Source of the DNA: Tessaracoccus aquimaris
GTDB taxonomy: Bacteria > Actinomycetota > Actinomycetes > Propionibacteriales > Propionibacteriaceae
Direction of reading: 5' to 3'
NCBI RefSeq assembly: GCF_001997345.1
Contig: NZ_CP019606.1
Location: 186,001-250,000 of the forward strand
Length of the DNA stretch: 64,000 bases
Shown here one piece after another: positions 47,716 to 54,817 of this stretch. The number at the start of each line of letters is the position of its first letter. Within the stretch, counting starts at the first letter, position 1. The notes beneath the pieces were generated by a model that was not told the DNA's origin, made no database searches, and saw only the letters and a program-made list of their open reading frames with translations. A program made the position numbers and the translations under genes.

Positions 47716-49887
47716 CTAGCCAGCCAACCGCGCCGCGGCCAGGCGGTCCCGGTCGGCCAGCGTCTCGTGGTACAGGTCCGCCAACGTGCGCTCGTCGACC
47801 GCGGCGAGCACCTCGTCGATCGCCTCCTCGGCCTCGTCAAGCCGGCCGAGGTCGATCAGCACCGACGCCATCGACGCCCGCACCCGCAGGTAGTGCCCGC
47901 GGTTGGCCACGGCGCGCTCGGCGGCGGCCTCGAGCAGCAGGTAGGCCTCGTCGAGGTCGCCCTCGGCCTGCGCGATCAGGGCGAGGTTGGCGGTCACCTG
48001 GGCCTCGTGGGAGCGGTGCCCGAGCGCGGCCAGGAGGTCGATGGCACGCCGCGCCGCGTCGCGGGCCGCCGGGAGATCGCCTGAGCGCCGCAGCCCCTCA
48101 GACAGGTTGGCGTGCGCGAAGGCGCGGTGCAGGTCGTCGTGGCACGCGTCGATGGCGGCCCGGTAGCTCTCGATCGCCCCCGGCAGGTCGTCCTGGCTGA
48201 GGCGCACGTTGCCGAGCGCCATCAGGAGTCGGTCGCGCTCCGGCTGGTCCAGTTCGAGGGCCACCTCCAACTCCGCGATCGCCTGCGTGTAGCGCCCCTG
48301 CTCCTCGAACGCCCGCGCCAGGTGACGACGGGCCTGGGCCTCGCGTTCCGGCGCGCCCTCCTGCGCCGCGAGGCTGTGCACCCGAACCGCCTCGGTGAGC
48401 CGCACCTCGAAGGACAGCACCGGAAACAGCAGGGCCGACGCCTCGGACAGTTCGGCGGCGAGGCCCCAGTCGCGTGCCGTCTCCGGCAGCGTCAGCAGCG
48501 TCGGCAGTTCTGCCGCCAGAAACGCGGTGGCCTCGGCCGTGCCCATCGCCGAGGTCGGCTCGGTCGCGACCCGGCCGGCGATCCCCGGATGCAGCGCGTC
48601 GACAGCGGCGGCGAGCAGGTCGAGGTCCGCGCGCACCAGTCGCGCCACGGCGGCCCGCTGGGCGCTGTGGGGGACCTGCGTCTGGAGTTCGTCGTGCGCG
48701 AAGTCCCGGACGAGGTCGTGCCAGCCGTACCGGTCGCCGCGGGCGCTCAGCAGGTTGGCGGCCTGGAGCGCCGCGAGGTCGGCGGTCGCGTCCGCGCCAA
48801 CCAGGATGCCTGCCCTGCGCGCGTCGACGGCCGTGTCGGGGTGCAGCGCCAGCAGTCGCAGCAGCCCCTGTTGGGACGGCGTGAGCCTCGCGTAGCTGAC
48901 CTGCAACGCCGGGCGCAGCGGCGACGTCCTGGACGCGGTCGCGAGGGCGTGGACGTGGTCGGCGAGCGCCCACTCGGGGCGCTGGAGGACGGCGCCTCCG
49001 ACGACCAGCACCTCCATGGGGATGCCACCCGCCAGCCGCGCGAGGTCCGCCGCGGCGTCCGGTTCGGCGGCGACGCGGCCGGCGCCGATGGTGTCGGCGA
49101 GCAGCGCGACCGTCTCGTCCTCCGTGAGCGGCGAGAGCGCGACCGTCACGTCCGCGGTGACCGCGCCCGACTCGCGGCTGGTGACGAGCGTCCTGCAGCG
49201 ACCACCCGCGATCAGTTCGTCGGCCTCGGAACGGGGCGACACGTCGTCGAGCACCACGACGAGGTCGAGGTCGGCCGCGAGTTCCCGCCACCGTCGAGGT
49301 TGCTGGCGCGGCCCCAACTGCGCGATCTCGCGCGCGGGGACGTCGATCAGGCGCAGCAGTTCCGCCGCGACATCCGCGGCGCTGAGCGGCGGCGCCGAGT
49401 GGTGGTAGCCGCGCATCGGCACGATCAGATGCCTCTCGCCGAGCCGGCCCGCGGCCGCCATCGCGAGTTCGCTCTTCCCGGTGCCAGGCAGCCCGGTGAT
49501 GAGCGCGCACTGGCCGTGCTCCAGGCGCTCGAGCGTCGCCGCCTCGGCTGCCCGACCTCGGAGGCGAGTGGTCGAGGCAAGGACGGTCGAGACGGCCACG
49601 CGGGAGGCGCGCGTCATCGAGGCGAGCCGGTCCCGCCACAGCGCGAGGTCGGCGTCGGCGTCGAGGACGACGACGAGGTCGAGCACGAGCGTTGCGTCGA
49701 GGCGCGTCCTGCCGTCGCGGAACGCGTCATAGACAGTGATCCGGCCGGGCGCGGTGTGGGGCTGGCCGCGCTCGGCGCGGAGGGTGCCGATCCGGCGCGC
49801 CAGGTCGGCGTAGGACGGGCTGCCGACCAGCGCCCTAAGTCGGCGCAGTTCGGCCGCGAGGTCGTCGAGGGTCGCTGGCTGTGCCAC
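47716..49887 (-). CDS. STAND (NB-ARC-like) NTPase with HTH-like N-terminus and TPR repeats
   Basis: A 723-aa signal-transduction NTPase. Residues 1-90 form an Xre-like helical domain typical of actinobacterial STAND proteins (SPSYADLARRIGTLRAERGQ). The NTPase core has Walker A TGLPGTGKS at 131-139, Walker B LDLVVVLDDVSPRS, the TSRESGA sensor and GGIPMEVLVVGGAV (GxP motif). The C-terminal third holds TPR repeats (RYTQAIAELEVALELDQPER; DDLPGAIESYRAAIDACHDD; GDLDEAYLLLEAAAERAV). Such proteins switch on when the TPR part binds a ligand. A regulatory or defence role is possible and no effector domain is obvious. GTG start. It ends against the repeat patch. Confidence 0.85.
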   Translation of the reverse strand: MAQPATLDDLAAELRRLRALVGSPSYADLARRIGTLRAERGQPHTAPGRITVYDAFRDGRTRLDATLVLDLVVVLDADADLALWRDRLASMTRASRVAVSTVLASTTRLRGRAAEAATLERLEHGQCALITGLPGTGKSELAMAAAGRLGERHLIVPMRGYHHSAPPLSAADVAAELLRLIDVPAREIAQLGPRQQPRRWRELAADLDLVVVLDDVSPRSEADELIAGGRCRTLVTSRESGAVTADVTVALSPLTEDETVALLADTIGAGRVAAEPDAAADLARLAGGIPMEVLVVGGAVLQRPEWALADHVHALATASRTSPLRPALQVSYARLTPSQQGLLRLLALHPDTAVDARRAGILVGADATADLAALQAANLLSARGDRYGWHDLVRDFAHDELQTQVPHSAQRAAVARLVRADLDLLAAAVDALHPGIAGRVATEPTSAMGTAEATAFLAAELPTLLTLPETARDWGLAAELSEASALLFPVLSFEVRLTEAVRVHSLAAQEGAPEREAQARRHLARAFEEQGRYTQAIAELEVALELDQPERDRLLMALGNVRLSQDDLPGAIESYRAAIDACHDDLHRAFAHANLSEGLRRSGDLPAARDAARRAIDLLAALGHRSHEAQVTANLALIAQAEGDLDEAYLLLEAAAERAVANRGHYLRVRASMASVLIDLGRLDEAEEAIDEVLAAVDERTLADLYHETLADRDRLAAARLAG

Positions 49888-49992
49888 GCAGGAAGCCTAA
49901 CCGGGTCGGGCGGTGTTCGGGATCGTTCGGCCTTGCCGTGGGCGCCCGGATCGACGCGGAAGCTTGGCCCGGGTCTGCGAGGATCCGGTGCC

Positions 49993-50280
49993 ATGAACGA
50001 ACCTGGAATTGAGATCCATGAAGAGCAGGAGAGCTCAGGAGAAGCCGGCGCGCTGACGCTCGCCGGGATCGGTGTCGTGCTTGCGGGACTGACGGCCTAT
50101 CTCGCCTTCGGTGACCTGTGGGACCAACTGCTTGACCAGTCGGGCGGACGGAGGGGTGGGCTCCTACGGATCATCACCTCGATCGGCTACCAGCCCCTGA
50201 TGATCGTGCTCGGCGTGCTTGCCGCGGCGTTCCTGATCGGCGCGGTCGTGGTGTTCGTGCGCGGCAGGAAGGAGGCCTGA
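49993..50280 (+). CDS. Small membrane protein, 95 aa
   Basis: Not recognised. An acidic N-terminus (EPGIEIHEEQESSGEAG) is followed by two membrane spans (LTLAGIGVVLAGLTAYLAFG and MIVLGVLAAAFLIGAVVVFV) joined by a short loop with SGGRRGGLLR, and a basic C-terminus. It starts at the ATG 49993 and ends three bases before the next gene, so the two are co-transcribed. The STAND NTPase diverges 105 bases upstream. Confidence 0.7.
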   Translation: MNEPGIEIHEEQESSGEAGALTLAGIGVVLAGLTAYLAFGDLWDQLLDQSGGRRGGLLRIITSIGYQPLMIVLGVLAAAFLIGAVVVFVRGRKEA

Positions 50281-50283
50281 GTC

Positions 50284-50787
50284 ATGGGACTGTTCGACAG
50301 CATCAAGAAGGCCTTCGCGGCCCCCGACCTCAGCGAGGCGATGCGTGAGCACGTGCCCGGCTACCGCGGGCACATCATGGTGACCCCGTCGTCGTACGAG
50401 GCCGGAGGCAACACCGGCGTCGGTGGCACCGCGCTGATCGGCCGGGCGATCGGCAAGGTGGCCGAGGCCGCCTCGTCGTCGAAGCACATCGGGGGAGAGC
50501 CGGGCAGCCTGGCGCGCCAGTTGCCGCGCGAGGGCTACGGGGTCGCCCTGACGATCACCGACACGGCGGTGGAACTGCTGGACTTCGGCCTGACGATGCG
50601 TGAGGTGCCGCCGACCAAGAAGGTGACCATCGCCCTCGCGTCGATCGCCTCGCTGACGGATCAGGGGTCGCGCGAGCCCAAGGCGCACCTGCGGGTCACG
50701 TTCACAGACGGCTCCTACTTCGATTACCGGATCGCGATGCTCGCATCAGAGGGCTTCTGGCCCGCCGCGGAGTCCCTCGCGGCCTGA
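50284..50787 (+). CDS. Hypothetical protein, 167 aa
   Basis: Not recognised. It opens MGLFDSIKKAFAAPDLSEAM, has a Gly-rich segment GGNTGVGGTALIGRAIGKVA that could insert weakly in membranes, and a beta-rich C-terminal half (GVALTITDTAVELLDFGL; KAHLRVTFTDGSYFDYRIAM) reminiscent of PH-like or GRAM-like barrels. That is only a shape guess. It follows the 95-aa membrane protein by three bases and is ended by a strong hairpin, so the pair is one unit. Confidence 0.65.
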   Translation: MGLFDSIKKAFAAPDLSEAMREHVPGYRGHIMVTPSSYEAGGNTGVGGTALIGRAIGKVAEAASSSKHIGGEPGSLARQLPREGYGVALTITDTAVELLDFGLTMREVPPTKKVTIALASIASLTDQGSREPKAHLRVTFTDGSYFDYRIAMLASEGFWPAAESLAA

Positions 50788-50801
50788 CGCCCTGCGTCGC
50801 G

Positions 50802-50831
50802 ACGGCCCACGCCCGCTCGGGCGTGGGCCGT
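50802..50831 (+). terminator. Terminator after the 95-aa/167-aa gene pair
   Basis: ACGGCCCACGCCC (50802-50814), loop GCTC, and GGGCGTGGGCCGT (50819-50831): a perfect 13-bp stem 15 bases after the stop. Confidence 0.85.
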
Positions 50832-50894
50832 TCTGCGTCCCCTGGGCAGGTCAGCCCATGAGTCCCCGACCCGTGGCGGGGCCCGGGCCCGCGG

Positions 50895-51164
50895 TTACGT
50901 TCCGTTGCGCTCGCGGTGGGCGCAACCGGGCCAGCAACAGGGGCGGCGATGTCCGTCGCCCAGTTGCGAGATGGTGCGCTCGAGTCGCCTGGCTCGCGTC
51001 TTGTCCTGCTTGGCGTCCGTGACCAGGCAGATCCACTCGTTGCGGGCCAGCGGGGTGATGTCGAGCCAGGCCGTCATCGCGGCCTCGTCTCCGCCGAGCG
51101 CTTCCGCGAGGTCGTCGGGGACGGTGTCGTGCACCGTGCCTGCTGGGAGGGTCTCGATCTTCAC
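50895..51164 (-). CDS. YdeI/OmpD-associated-like small protein
   Basis: An 89-aa protein. DDLAEALGGDEAAMTAWLDI and ITPLARNEWICLVTDAKQDK, then TRARRLERTISQL and the end RRPCCWPGCAHRE, match the C-terminal helical domain of the YdeI/OmpD-associated family, including the basic ARR.ER helix and the Cys/Trp-rich tail. Longer members fuse this to a DUF1905 or other domain. Here it stands alone. Function is not established. It lies just before the repeat region next to tRNA-Phe. Confidence 0.7.
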   Translation of the reverse strand: MKIETLPAGTVHDTVPDDLAEALGGDEAAMTAWLDITPLARNEWICLVTDAKQDKTRARRLERTISQLGDGHRRPCCWPGCAHRERNGT

Positions 51165-51327
51165 CAGACGATTCTAGGCCGTCTCCGCCGAAGGAGGTCG
51201 GGGGAGCGCGCCGTTACCCGCGGTCCAGCCATTTGTCCAGCCATTGGGGCGACAACCTGCCGGTATCGCGAGGGCGTGGGATTGGCCGGGAAATGAGAAA
51301 ACCCCTAGTCGTCTAGGGGTCTCGCTG

Positions 51328-51380
51328 TGGCCAGTGCCAAGGTCGAGTCGGCGACGTGTAGGTTGCAGGCGAACGCTGCA
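51328..51380 (-). pseudogene. Decayed partial tRNA-Phe copy
   Basis: About 53 bases match the 3' two thirds of tRNA-Phe (TGGCCAG, GTCGAGTCGGCGAC, CAGGCGAACGCTGC), but the anticodon arm is degraded and the 5' part is missing. It cannot fold as a tRNA. Confidence 0.65.
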
Positions 51381-51507
51381 GGGCGACCTGCTGCTCCGGG
51401 GATGAGAGAACCCCTAGTCGTCTTGTGGACTGTAGCCATTCCTGTAGCCATTGGGGCGAAAGTCTGGCGGTATGGAGAGGGCGTGGGATTGGCCGGGAAA
51501 TGAGAAA

Positions 51508-51527
51508 ACCCCTAGTCGTCTAGGGGT
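51508..51527 (-). terminator. Terminator of tRNA-Phe (and tRNA cluster)
   Basis: ACCCCTAG, loop TCGT, CTAGGGGT. On the minus strand it is followed by TTTTCTC, a proper T-tract. It sits seven bases after the tRNA-Phe end. An identical copy at 51301-51320 follows the decayed tRNA copy. Confidence 0.85.
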
Positions 51528-51534
51528 CTCACTG

Positions 51535-51608
51535 TGGCCAGGGCCGGGATCGAACCGGCGACCTTTCACTTTTCAGGCGAACGCTGCTACCAGCTGAGCT
51601 ACCTGGCC
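51535..51608 (-). tRNA. tRNA-Phe (GAA)
   Basis: A 74-nt cloverleaf on the minus strand: acceptor GGCCAGG/CCTGGCC with discriminator A, D-arm AGCTCAGCTGGTAGCAGC, anticodon loop CTGAAAA (anticodon GAA) and T-arm GCCGG-TTCGATC-CCGGC. No encoded CCA. Last tRNA of a Glu-Asp-Phe group on this strand. Confidence 0.95.
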
Positions 51609-51635
51609 GGTGGCCTGGCTTGATGCCTGACCTAG

Positions 51636-51709
51636 CGACCCCGACGGGACTCGAACCCGCGACCTCCGCCGTGACAGGGCGGCGCGCTAACCAACTGCGC
51701 TACGGGGCC
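51636..51709 (-). tRNA. tRNA-Asp (GTC)
   Basis: A 74-nt cloverleaf: acceptor GGCCCCG/CGGGGTC (one wobble), discriminator G, D-arm GCGCAGTTGGTTAGCGC, anticodon stem CCGCC/GGCGG around CTGTCAC (anticodon GTC), T-arm GCGGG-TTCGAGT-CCCGT. Confidence 0.95.
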
Positions 51710-51865
51710 AATCTCTTGACCTACTGGCTGAGCCAGCCCGGTAACTATAGCGTGACTTCCACCGCGCTGTCACATCGGGCAAAACGCCTAGTCAGTGACA
51801 GTACAACGGTGAAGGCCGCATAGTTTGGGCACGACGCCGAGAGGCTCGGCGCCATGCCCGTTGCG

Positions 51866-51938
51866 CATCCCCAACGGGATTCGAACCCGTGCTGCCGCCG
51901 TGAAAGGGCGGAGTCCTAGGCCGCTAGACGATGGGGAC
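51866..51938 (-). tRNA. tRNA-Glu (TTC)
   Basis: A 73-nt cloverleaf: acceptor GTCCCCA/TGGGGAT with a terminal wobble, discriminator G, anticodon stem CCGCC/GGCGG around CTTTCAC (anticodon TTC), T-arm ACGGG-TTCGAAT-CCCGT. Confidence 0.94.
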
Positions 51939-51990
51939 CAGCGGGTCAAGCATAGGGGACTTCGCGGGGCCCCACAAACACGCGGGCACG

Positions 51991-52027
51991 ACGAAGGGCG
52001 CGCGACCCGAGGTCGCGCGCCCTTCGT
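51991..52027 (-). terminator. Terminator after the SH3b protein gene
   Basis: Perfect 17-base arms (ACGAAGGGCGCGCGACC at 51991-52007, complement at 52011-52027) with loop CGA, six bases past the gene end on the minus strand. Confidence 0.85.
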
Positions 52028-52033
52028 GGGGGA

Positions 52034-53425
52034 TCAGCCGTGCGTGTTGATGTGCACGTGGTCCTTGTGGTTGGCCGTGTCGCCGCCCCGGTTGGCCATC
52101 GAGCGCCAACCCTCCTTGTTGCGGGCGGTCGACCAGATCTTCTGGTCGAAGATGATGTAGTTGATGTTGTACTTCGAGGCGTTGGCCCGGTAGTAGTTGG
52201 CGATCTCCCAGCCGAGGGCACTGTTGCTCTTGTAGCTGGGGATCATCACGTCGACGGCGCGACCCGCGGGATGGTCCGGGGTGACGTCGCGGCGCCAGCC
52301 GTACATCGTCTTGATCGCGGAGTAGCGGTTCCAGACATCGCGGACGATCGACTGGACGTTGGCGTTGGTCTGGTCAAGGCCGCTGGAGTAGCCGCGGTTG
52401 AGCGAGGTTCCGCCGCCGCTTGAGGCCCCGGTCCCGCCGCTGCTTGGCTTGGTGGCCGAGACGTACTTCGACGTCACCCACTTGGAGGCGCCGCTCACGA
52501 TGATCTCGGCGCGACCGTTCTTGACGGTGCCGGTGACCTGCAGTTCTCCGCCGCGGGGAATCTCGCCGCTGTAGGACTGGCCGCTTGAGGCCGCCCAGAT
52601 GTTGAGCACCGTCGTGGCGTACCTGGTGGTCGTCTTGGGGGGAGTCGGGACGGTCGGGGCGGTCGAGCCGCTGCCCACCGTCGTCAGGTACTGGGCGTTG
52701 ACCCAGCGGACGGCGCCCTTGTAGATGATCTGCGCCATCCCGTTCTCCTTGACCCCGGTCAGGTCGAAGATCGTGCCCTTCGGGGCGTCACCGAGGTTGG
52801 TGAACTTGGATGAGGAGCTGGTGCGGACCATCAGCGCCGTGGTGCCGCGGGCCTGGCCCGTCACCTTCGGCAGCTTGTCGTCGTAGGCCTGCGAGGCCTT
52901 GGAGCTCAGGTAGCTGGTGGATGCCCACAGCGTCGTGCCCTTGTAGGTGACCTGCGCGTAGCTGCCGCTGACCTTCCCCGTCAACGAGAGCTGGGTGCCG
53001 CGCTGGACCACGAACGTGACCTTGTCGCGAGTGGAGGGGCCAGTGCGCAGGTTGAGGTTCGCCGTCGTGAACGTGCTGCCGCCCGCCGCGGGCTTGGTGC
53101 CCTGCGAGGTCTCCGACGACGGTGCGCCCGAGGAGGTGCCCGTCAGGTACGCCGAGGCGATGTAGGCGGTCTTGCCGTTGAAGGTGACCTTCGTCCAGCC
53201 GTTGCTTGAGCCGTGGCTGGGCAGCGAGACGCCCTTGTTGATGACGGTCAGTGACTTGTACGAGGTTGCAGGCCCGGTCCGGACATTGACTCTCGTGGTC
53301 GCGGTCACGTTTCCGTCCACTGCGTCGGCCGAAGGGCCCAGTGCCAAAGTGCCGAGTCCCTGAACCAGAACTGCCACTCCGGCCGCCGCTGCTACGCCGC
53401 GTAGGCCTTTGAGTGCTCTTCTCAC
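52034..53425 (-). CDS. Secreted SH3b-repeat protein with C-terminal LAS-peptidase-like domain
   Basis: A 463-aa exported cell-wall protein. The GTG start at 53425 has GAGGAGAG upstream and begins a signal peptide (RRALKGLRGVAAAAGVAVLV). Four SH3b modules follow, two of them with RVNVRTGPATSY and LNLRTGPSTRDK cores, ending in WTKVTFNGKTAYIASAYL-type strands. A Ser/Gly linker leads to a C-terminal domain with YGWRRDVTPDHPAGRAVDVM and NHKDHVHINTHG. Its His, Asp and HVH residues are placed as in LAS-type D-Ala-D-Ala metallopeptidases (ARB-07466-like). It probably binds peptidoglycan and may cut it. A structured leader lies just before the gene. Confidence 0.85.
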   Translation of the reverse strand: MRRALKGLRGVAAAAGVAVLVQGLGTLALGPSADAVDGNVTATTRVNVRTGPATSYKSLTVINKGVSLPSHGSSNGWTKVTFNGKTAYIASAYLTGTSSGAPSSETSQGTKPAAGGSTFTTANLNLRTGPSTRDKVTFVVQRGTQLSLTGKVSGSYAQVTYKGTTLWASTSYLSSKASQAYDDKLPKVTGQARGTTALMVRTSSSSKFTNLGDAPKGTIFDLTGVKENGMAQIIYKGAVRWVNAQYLTTVGSGSTAPTVPTPPKTTTRYATTVLNIWAASSGQSYSGEIPRGGELQVTGTVKNGRAEIIVSGASKWVTSKYVSATKPSSGGTGASSGGGTSLNRGYSSGLDQTNANVQSIVRDVWNRYSAIKTMYGWRRDVTPDHPAGRAVDVMIPSYKSNSALGWEIANYYRANASKYNINYIIFDQKIWSTARNKEGWRSMANRGGDTANHKDHVHINTHG

Positions 53426-53446
53426 GTCTCTCCTCGTCGTTGCGGT

Positions 53447-53497
53447 TGGCCAGACGTGCCGCTTCCCCGGGGCATCCGCCCCCGACACGTCCGGCCA
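53447..53497 (-). promoter_or_regulatory. Structured 5' leader of the SH3b protein gene
   Basis: On the minus strand TGGCCGGACGTG (53497-53486) pairs with CACGTCTGGCCA (53458-53447) with one G-U pair, around an inner GGGGC/GCCCC hairpin. It ends 22 bases before the GTG start, so it can influence ribosome access. Riboswitches are known before wall-hydrolase genes in Actinobacteria, but I cannot match this to the c-di-AMP consensus. Confidence 0.45.
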
Positions 53498-53592
53498 CTG
53501 CGATGGACACTAGGAGTCGGCCACGCGGCGGGACAACGTTGGTTGAGAGTTTGCTGAGAACTACACAAGCCGACACACCGCTCAGGTGCGAA

Positions 53593-53610
53593 AATCACAA
53601 ACTTGTGATT
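53593..53610. promoter_or_regulatory. 18-bp palindrome upstream of the SH3b gene
   Basis: AATCACAA, AC, TTGTGATT: a perfect 8-bp inverted repeat 168 bases before the gene, in DNA that is A/T-rich for this genome. Possible operator, binding protein unknown. Confidence 0.35.
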
Positions 53611-53736
53611 CGTGCACCGGCCCTGGCACGCAAAGGCGCTTCGACAAGGGGCGATGAGGCTTCACCCAGGGTTCCTGGACGAAGGGCATAGTTGAGAAGC
53701 GTGTCGGTTTCTCAGAATCAAGCGAGCTGAAGTCGA

Positions 53737-53783
53737 GCTTGAGGTTCGTGCTTGAGGTTGAGGTTCGAGGTTGAGGTTCGAGA
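53737..53783. repeat. Short tandem GAGGTT(C/G) repeat
   Basis: CTTGAGGTTCGTGCTTGAGG followed by TTGAGGTTCGAGG twice: imperfect 12-13-bp units just past the end of the GroEL-apical-like gene. Nothing else is seen in 53611-53806. Confidence 0.6.
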
Positions 53784-53806
53784 CCTGGGTGATAGCGCGG
53801 ATCGGC

Positions 53807-54466
53807 CTACGGTTCGACCCGCCACGCGCTCTGGTCGGGTTGGACCCAGCAGCGCGACCCGGTGCTCGACCAGGAAGCGGCGCGGCCGAGCGCCTCATCC
53901 GGGACGTAGCCGGCCTGCAGGTCGGCGGGGGTCAGTTCGGTAGCGCCGGTGGCCTCGGCCAGTCTCCTGCGGTCCCTATCGCCCGCGACGGCGGCCACGA
54001 TGGGGAGGTTGAGCGCCCGACGGTTCGCGGCGAGGGTGGCGAGCACATCGGGATGGAACCGGGCGGCGACCAGGATCAGCGGCGACTCTTCGCTGGCCCG
54101 CGACAGCGGCGCCATCAGTTCGCGCATCGTCTCGACGGCGCCGTCGACGACCAGCAGTCGGGGGTTCGCCCAGGAGGCTCCGTCGTTGACGGTGGCGAAG
54201 TCGGGGGAGGCGTGCCCGAACGCGAACCCCTCGCCCTTGTGCGGCAGCGACCCGTCGACGCCGCGACCCGGGGCGGGAAGGTCGTCGATCTCGTCCTGCG
54301 TGATATAGGTCGGCACGTGCCGGTTGACCTCGTCGTTGTGGCGCAGCGGCGCCGGTTCCCCCGCGCCGGTGATTCGACGGTGGGCGCGACGATCGGCGAG
54401 CACCGCGAAGGCGAGCAGCGCGCCGCCCACCGCGATGATCAGGACGAGCCACTGCCAGGGAGCCAT
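53807..54466 (-). CDS. Membrane-anchored GroEL apical-domain-like protein
   Basis: A 219-aa protein with an N-terminal membrane span (WQWLVLIIAVGGALLAFAVL), a charged linker and, from about residue 81 to 208, a domain that follows the GroEL apical domain in order: FGHASPDFATV (GroEL LSPYF), NPRLLVVDGAVETMRELMAP (ILL.D.kis..re.lp), PLILVAARFHPDVLATLAANR ([20 protein letters not shown]), VAAVAGDRDRRRLAEATGAT (aavkapgfGDRR..ml), and LGRAASWSSTGSRCWV (LG.A.rvv..kd.t.i). The equatorial ATPase and intermediate domains are absent. An orphan, membrane-tethered substrate-binding domain of chaperonin origin is my inference. Partner genes are not evident. Confidence 0.72.
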   Translation of the reverse strand: MAPWQWLVLIIAVGGALLAFAVLADRRAHRRITGAGEPAPLRHNDEVNRHVPTYITQDEIDDLPAPGRGVDGSLPHKGEGFAFGHASPDFATVNDGASWANPRLLVVDGAVETMRELMAPLSRASEESPLILVAARFHPDVLATLAANRRALNLPIVAAVAGDRDRRRLAEATGATELTPADLQAGYVPDEALGRAASWSSTGSRCWVQPDQSAWRVEP

Positions 54467-54507
54467 GTCCCAAGCGTGCCAGACGCCTCTGACGCTAGAC
54501 TGCCTTC

Positions 54508-54580
54508 GCCCCTATAGCTCAGTTGGCAGAGCAGTGGACTTTTAATCCATGGGTCGCGGGTTCGAGCCCCGCTGGGGGCA
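54508..54580 (+). tRNA. tRNA-Lys (TTT)
   Basis: A 73-nt cloverleaf: acceptor GCCCCTA/TGGGGGC (one wobble), discriminator A, D-arm AGCTCAGTTGGCAGAGC, anticodon stem TGGA/TCCA around CTTTTAA (anticodon TTT), T-arm GCGGG-TTCGAGC-CCCGC. No encoded CCA. Confidence 0.95.
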
Positions 54581-54617
54581 CTGGCCACAGCGATGTGGAC
54601 GCCATTCAGGCATTTTC

Positions 54618-54641
54618 TGTAAGCCATCGTGTAAGCCATTG
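54618..54641. repeat. Paired 12-bp repeat after tRNA-Lys
   Basis: TGTAAGCCATCG and TGTAAGCCATTG in tandem, 37 bases past tRNA-Lys. They closely match the TGTAGCCATTCC/TGTAGCCATTGG pair beside tRNA-Phe. A possible integrase arm-site remnant. The rest of 54642-54813 holds no gene I can support. Confidence 0.6.
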
Positions 54642-54817
54642 CACTGCGAGAGCGCTCGCCATCGGCATGGATCCAGGGGCACCGGAACGCCGACCCCTCG
54701 TCCGCCGAACGCATCGAGAAGCACGGGTAGCCGTCAGAACCCCCAAACATGGGCCCACTAGCAGCGCAGCGCCCCTCCCTGCCATGATGTCCCCGACGAC
54801 AACGCCAGGGGGCATGA

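Larger units (their letters stand above)
51223..51542. repeat. Duplicated tRNA-Phe 3' flank with paired 12-bp repeats (integration-scar-like)
   Basis: Two near-identical stretches of about 96 bases (51239-51334 and 51446-51542) share GGCGTGGGATTGGCCGGGAA, the terminator hairpin and the CTGTGGCCAG tRNA end. Each is preceded by a 12-bp unit repeated twice: GTCCAGCCATTT/GTCCAGCCATTG (51223-51246) and TGTAGCCATTCC/TGTAGCCATTGG (51431-51454). A third, shorter copy of the hairpin region is at about 51401-51425. The layout resembles attL/attR remnants of an element that used tRNA-Phe. No integrase is present in the window. Confidence 0.65.

Noticed and set aside
48112..49992. Plus-strand frame opposite the STAND NTPase
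   Set aside because: Antisense shadow of a high-GC gene. Only its last 95 codons (from 49993) form a separate real gene.
53426..53610. c-di-AMP (ydaO) riboswitch before the SH3b gene
   Set aside because: The region is structured and the gene class fits, but I cannot find the conserved ydaO core sequences.
51165..54641. Prophage or integrative element in the tRNA region
   Set aside because: Only short scar-like repeats are present. No integrase, relaxase or phage genes occur in the window.
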